A stretch of DNA of 32,500 bases from Symbiodinium natans (lineage: Eukaryota > Sar > Dinophyceae > Suessiales > Symbiodiniaceae). The number at the start of each line of letters is the position of its first letter. The first letter of the stretch is position 1. The notes below the pieces were generated by a model. The model was not told the DNA's origin. It worked only from the letters and a program-made list of their open reading frames with translations, and did no database searches. Of the stretch, positions 31,255-32,500 are shown in pieces. A program made the position numbers and the translations under genes. The stretch lies in NCBI GenBank assembly GCA_905221605.1, contig CAJNDS010000675.1, forward strand, positions 1 through 32,500, in the 5' to 3' direction.

Positions 31255-31343
31255 CTAGGGTTTAGGGCTTAGGGTTTAGGGCTTAGGGTTTAGGGTTTAG
31301 GGTTTAGGGTTTAGTGTTTAGGGTTTAGGGTTCAGGGTTTAGA
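31255..31343 (+). repeat. TTTAGGG array with CTTAGGG units
   Basis: About 12 units including CTTAGGG, TTTAGTG and TTCAGGG variants. 31067-31254 upstream is CCCTAAA-derived text and spacer without a gene. Confidence 0.88.
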
Positions 31344-31444
31344 GCGCGCAACGTTGAACCTGTAGGGCGCAACGAGCATGTTCGACCTTCGAGTTTCAAG
31401 GCTCAGGGTGTGAGAAAAATCAGGATGCCCTAAAGCCTCACAGG

Positions 31445-31590
31445 TTTGGGGTTTAGGGGTTTAGGGGTTTTAGGGTTTAGGGGTTTAGGGGGTTAGGGTT
31501 TAGGGTTTAGGGGTTTAGGGTTTAGGGTTTAGGGTTTGGGGTTTGGGGTTTAGGGTTTAGGGTTTAGAGTTTAGGGTTTAGGGTTTAGGG
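31445..31590 (+). repeat. Mixed TTTAGGG/TTTAGGGG/TTTGGGG array
   Basis: About 19 units of mixed type, with several 8-base TTTAGGGG units. Confidence 0.9.
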
Positions 31591-31625
31591 CTGAAACCCC
31601 GAACCCCGGCCCTCAACTCTGCCAG

Positions 31626-31725
31626 GATCGAGTTTGAGCCGGAGTCGCCCATAGAGTCCATGCCCACGCCCAAGCCTTTCAAGCGCCAGAACTCCATGTT
31701 CCAGGCCTCCAAGAAAGAGAGATGA
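31626..31725 (+). CDS. Putative terminal exon, host gene
   Basis: The acceptor tract CCGGCCCTCAACTCTGCCAG ends at 31625. In phase 1 the frame reads IEFEPESPIESMPTPKPFKR, then QNSMFQASKKER, and ends in TGA at 31723. The hydrophilic, Pro/Ser/Lys-rich C-terminus (with an RQNS potential phosphosite) looks genuine. It is followed by TTTAGGG units at 31735. The host protein is not identified. If it belongs with the exons before 20.4 kb, the retrotransposon sits in an intron of the same gene. Confidence 0.42.
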
Positions 31726-32335
31726 GAGTTGCCAGGGTTTAGGGTTTAGGGTTTAGGTGTTCAGATTCTGGCTCGTTTTCTGCTGGCAGTCATCAAGTCC
31801 GGTTTCAAAAAAGGGTTTAGGGTTTAGGGTTCAAGGTTTAGGGTTTTGGGTTTAGGGTTTAGATGAACTCCATGATTCCAGGCCCGAGAAAGTCTTCTTG
31901 GGCTTGGGGTTTTAAGGGTGGAGGAGTTTAGGGTTGAGGAGTTTTGGAGTTCAGGAGTTTAGGAGTTTCGGAGTTTAGGGCTTTAGGGGTTTAGGAGTTT
32001 AAAAGGAGTTTAGGAGCTTAGGGTTTGATGAACTCCATGTCCCAGGCAAACTATGGAGTCCTTGCTGTGAGCTAAGGGGGCTCTCTGGGTGGTGTTTCTT
32101 GCAAGATCTTTTGGCTGGTGACTGCTGCGCACACCGCCGGCGCAAGGAAACCCCAAACCCAAACACCCGTAAACCCTAAGCCCTAATTGGCGCCAGAACC
32201 CCTAAACCCTACACTCTCAACCCTAAACTCCAGAACCCCCCTAAACCCTGAATTCCCAAACCCCTAAATCCCTAAATCCTTACACCCCTGAATTCCTAAA
32301 CCCTAAACTCCTAAACCCTTAAACTCCCAAGCCGC
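31726..32335. other. Spacer with decayed copies of the terminal-exon motif
   Basis: AACTCCATG followed within a few bases by CCAGGC occurs at 31690 (inside the terminal exon), 31866 and 32031. The later two look like partial duplicates without coding capacity. TTTAGGG variants (GTTTAGGA) lie between them; 32150-32330 is degenerate CCCTAAA. Confidence 0.5.
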
Positions 32336-32453
32336 TTAGGGTTTAGGGTTTAGGGTTTAGGGTTTAGGGTTTAGGGTTTAGGGTTTAGGGTTTAGGGTTT
32401 AGGGTTTAGGGTTTAGGGTTTAGGGTTTAGGGTTTAGGGTTTAGGGTTTAGGG
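32336..32453 (+). repeat. TTTAGGG array
   Basis: About 17 perfect units. It has the orientation of a right-hand telomere but is followed by 47 bp of unique sequence, so it is interstitial as far as can be seen. Confidence 0.95.
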
Positions 32454-32500
32454 CCCCCCAATAGCCCTGGGCACATCCAACTTTCGTCAGGCGATCGCGA

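Noticed and set aside
32336-32453. Right-hand array as a chromosome end
   Set aside because: Orientation fits, but 47 bp of unique sequence follow the array within the window.

Overview
The window looks like dinoflagellate nuclear DNA (a photosynthetic or related alveolate). Four things suggest this: dense interspersed TTTAGGG/CCCTAAA telomere-type repeats, very short coding islands separated by repeat-filled putative introns, a large Ty1/copia retrotransposon whose Gag is rich in Lys-Gly and Ser-Lys-Gly stretches, and a possible relic of the dinoflagellate spliced leader. No bacterial-style operon, rRNA, tRNA or CRISPR array was seen. The species cannot be named from the sequence alone.

Layout. 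Positions 1-20558 hold a mosaic of telomere-type arrays in both orientations, variant arrays (TTTTAGGG at 4011-4272, TTTGGGG at 15271-15470), a 54-bp minisatellite (4430-4850), a family of about 110-bp foldback elements (six copies), a second foldback element (19874-19996), and many short open, GC-rich islands on the + strand. Many islands follow the same plan: a CCCTAAA array, then a pyrimidine-AG acceptor, an open island, a GT donor, and a TTTAGGG array. I read these as exons of one or more host genes whose introns begin and end with complementary telomere-type repeats. Best examples are 12399-12481, 14404-14505, 16762-16861, 17509-17648, 19748-19825 and a terminal exon at 31626-31725. A signal-peptide-like first exon lies at 8630.

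Positions 20559-30362 are one full-length Ty1/copia LTR retrotransposon (9.8 kb) with 160/167-bp LTRs, a GATGT target-site duplication and a tRNA-Met-like primer binding site. Its coding capacity is about 3,100 residues: Gag with a zinc knuckle, an ExoX-C-like and zinc-binding region, a DEG-type protease, a domain closely resembling the C-terminal RNA-binding domain of bacterial RapZ, a -1 frame change, a stretch ended by one in-frame TGA, then integrase, reverse transcriptase and RNase H. The LTRs differ by one substitution and one 7-bp indel, so the insertion is recent. It landed in a 49-bp tandem repeat.

Positions 30363-32500 return to the telomere-repeat mosaic, with two more exon-like islands. 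The final TTTAGGG array (32336-32453) is followed by unique sequence, so neither window edge is a proven chromosome end. Strongest leads: the RapZ-C-like module inside a retrotransposon polyprotein, and exon islands systematically bracketed by inverted telomere-type repeats.
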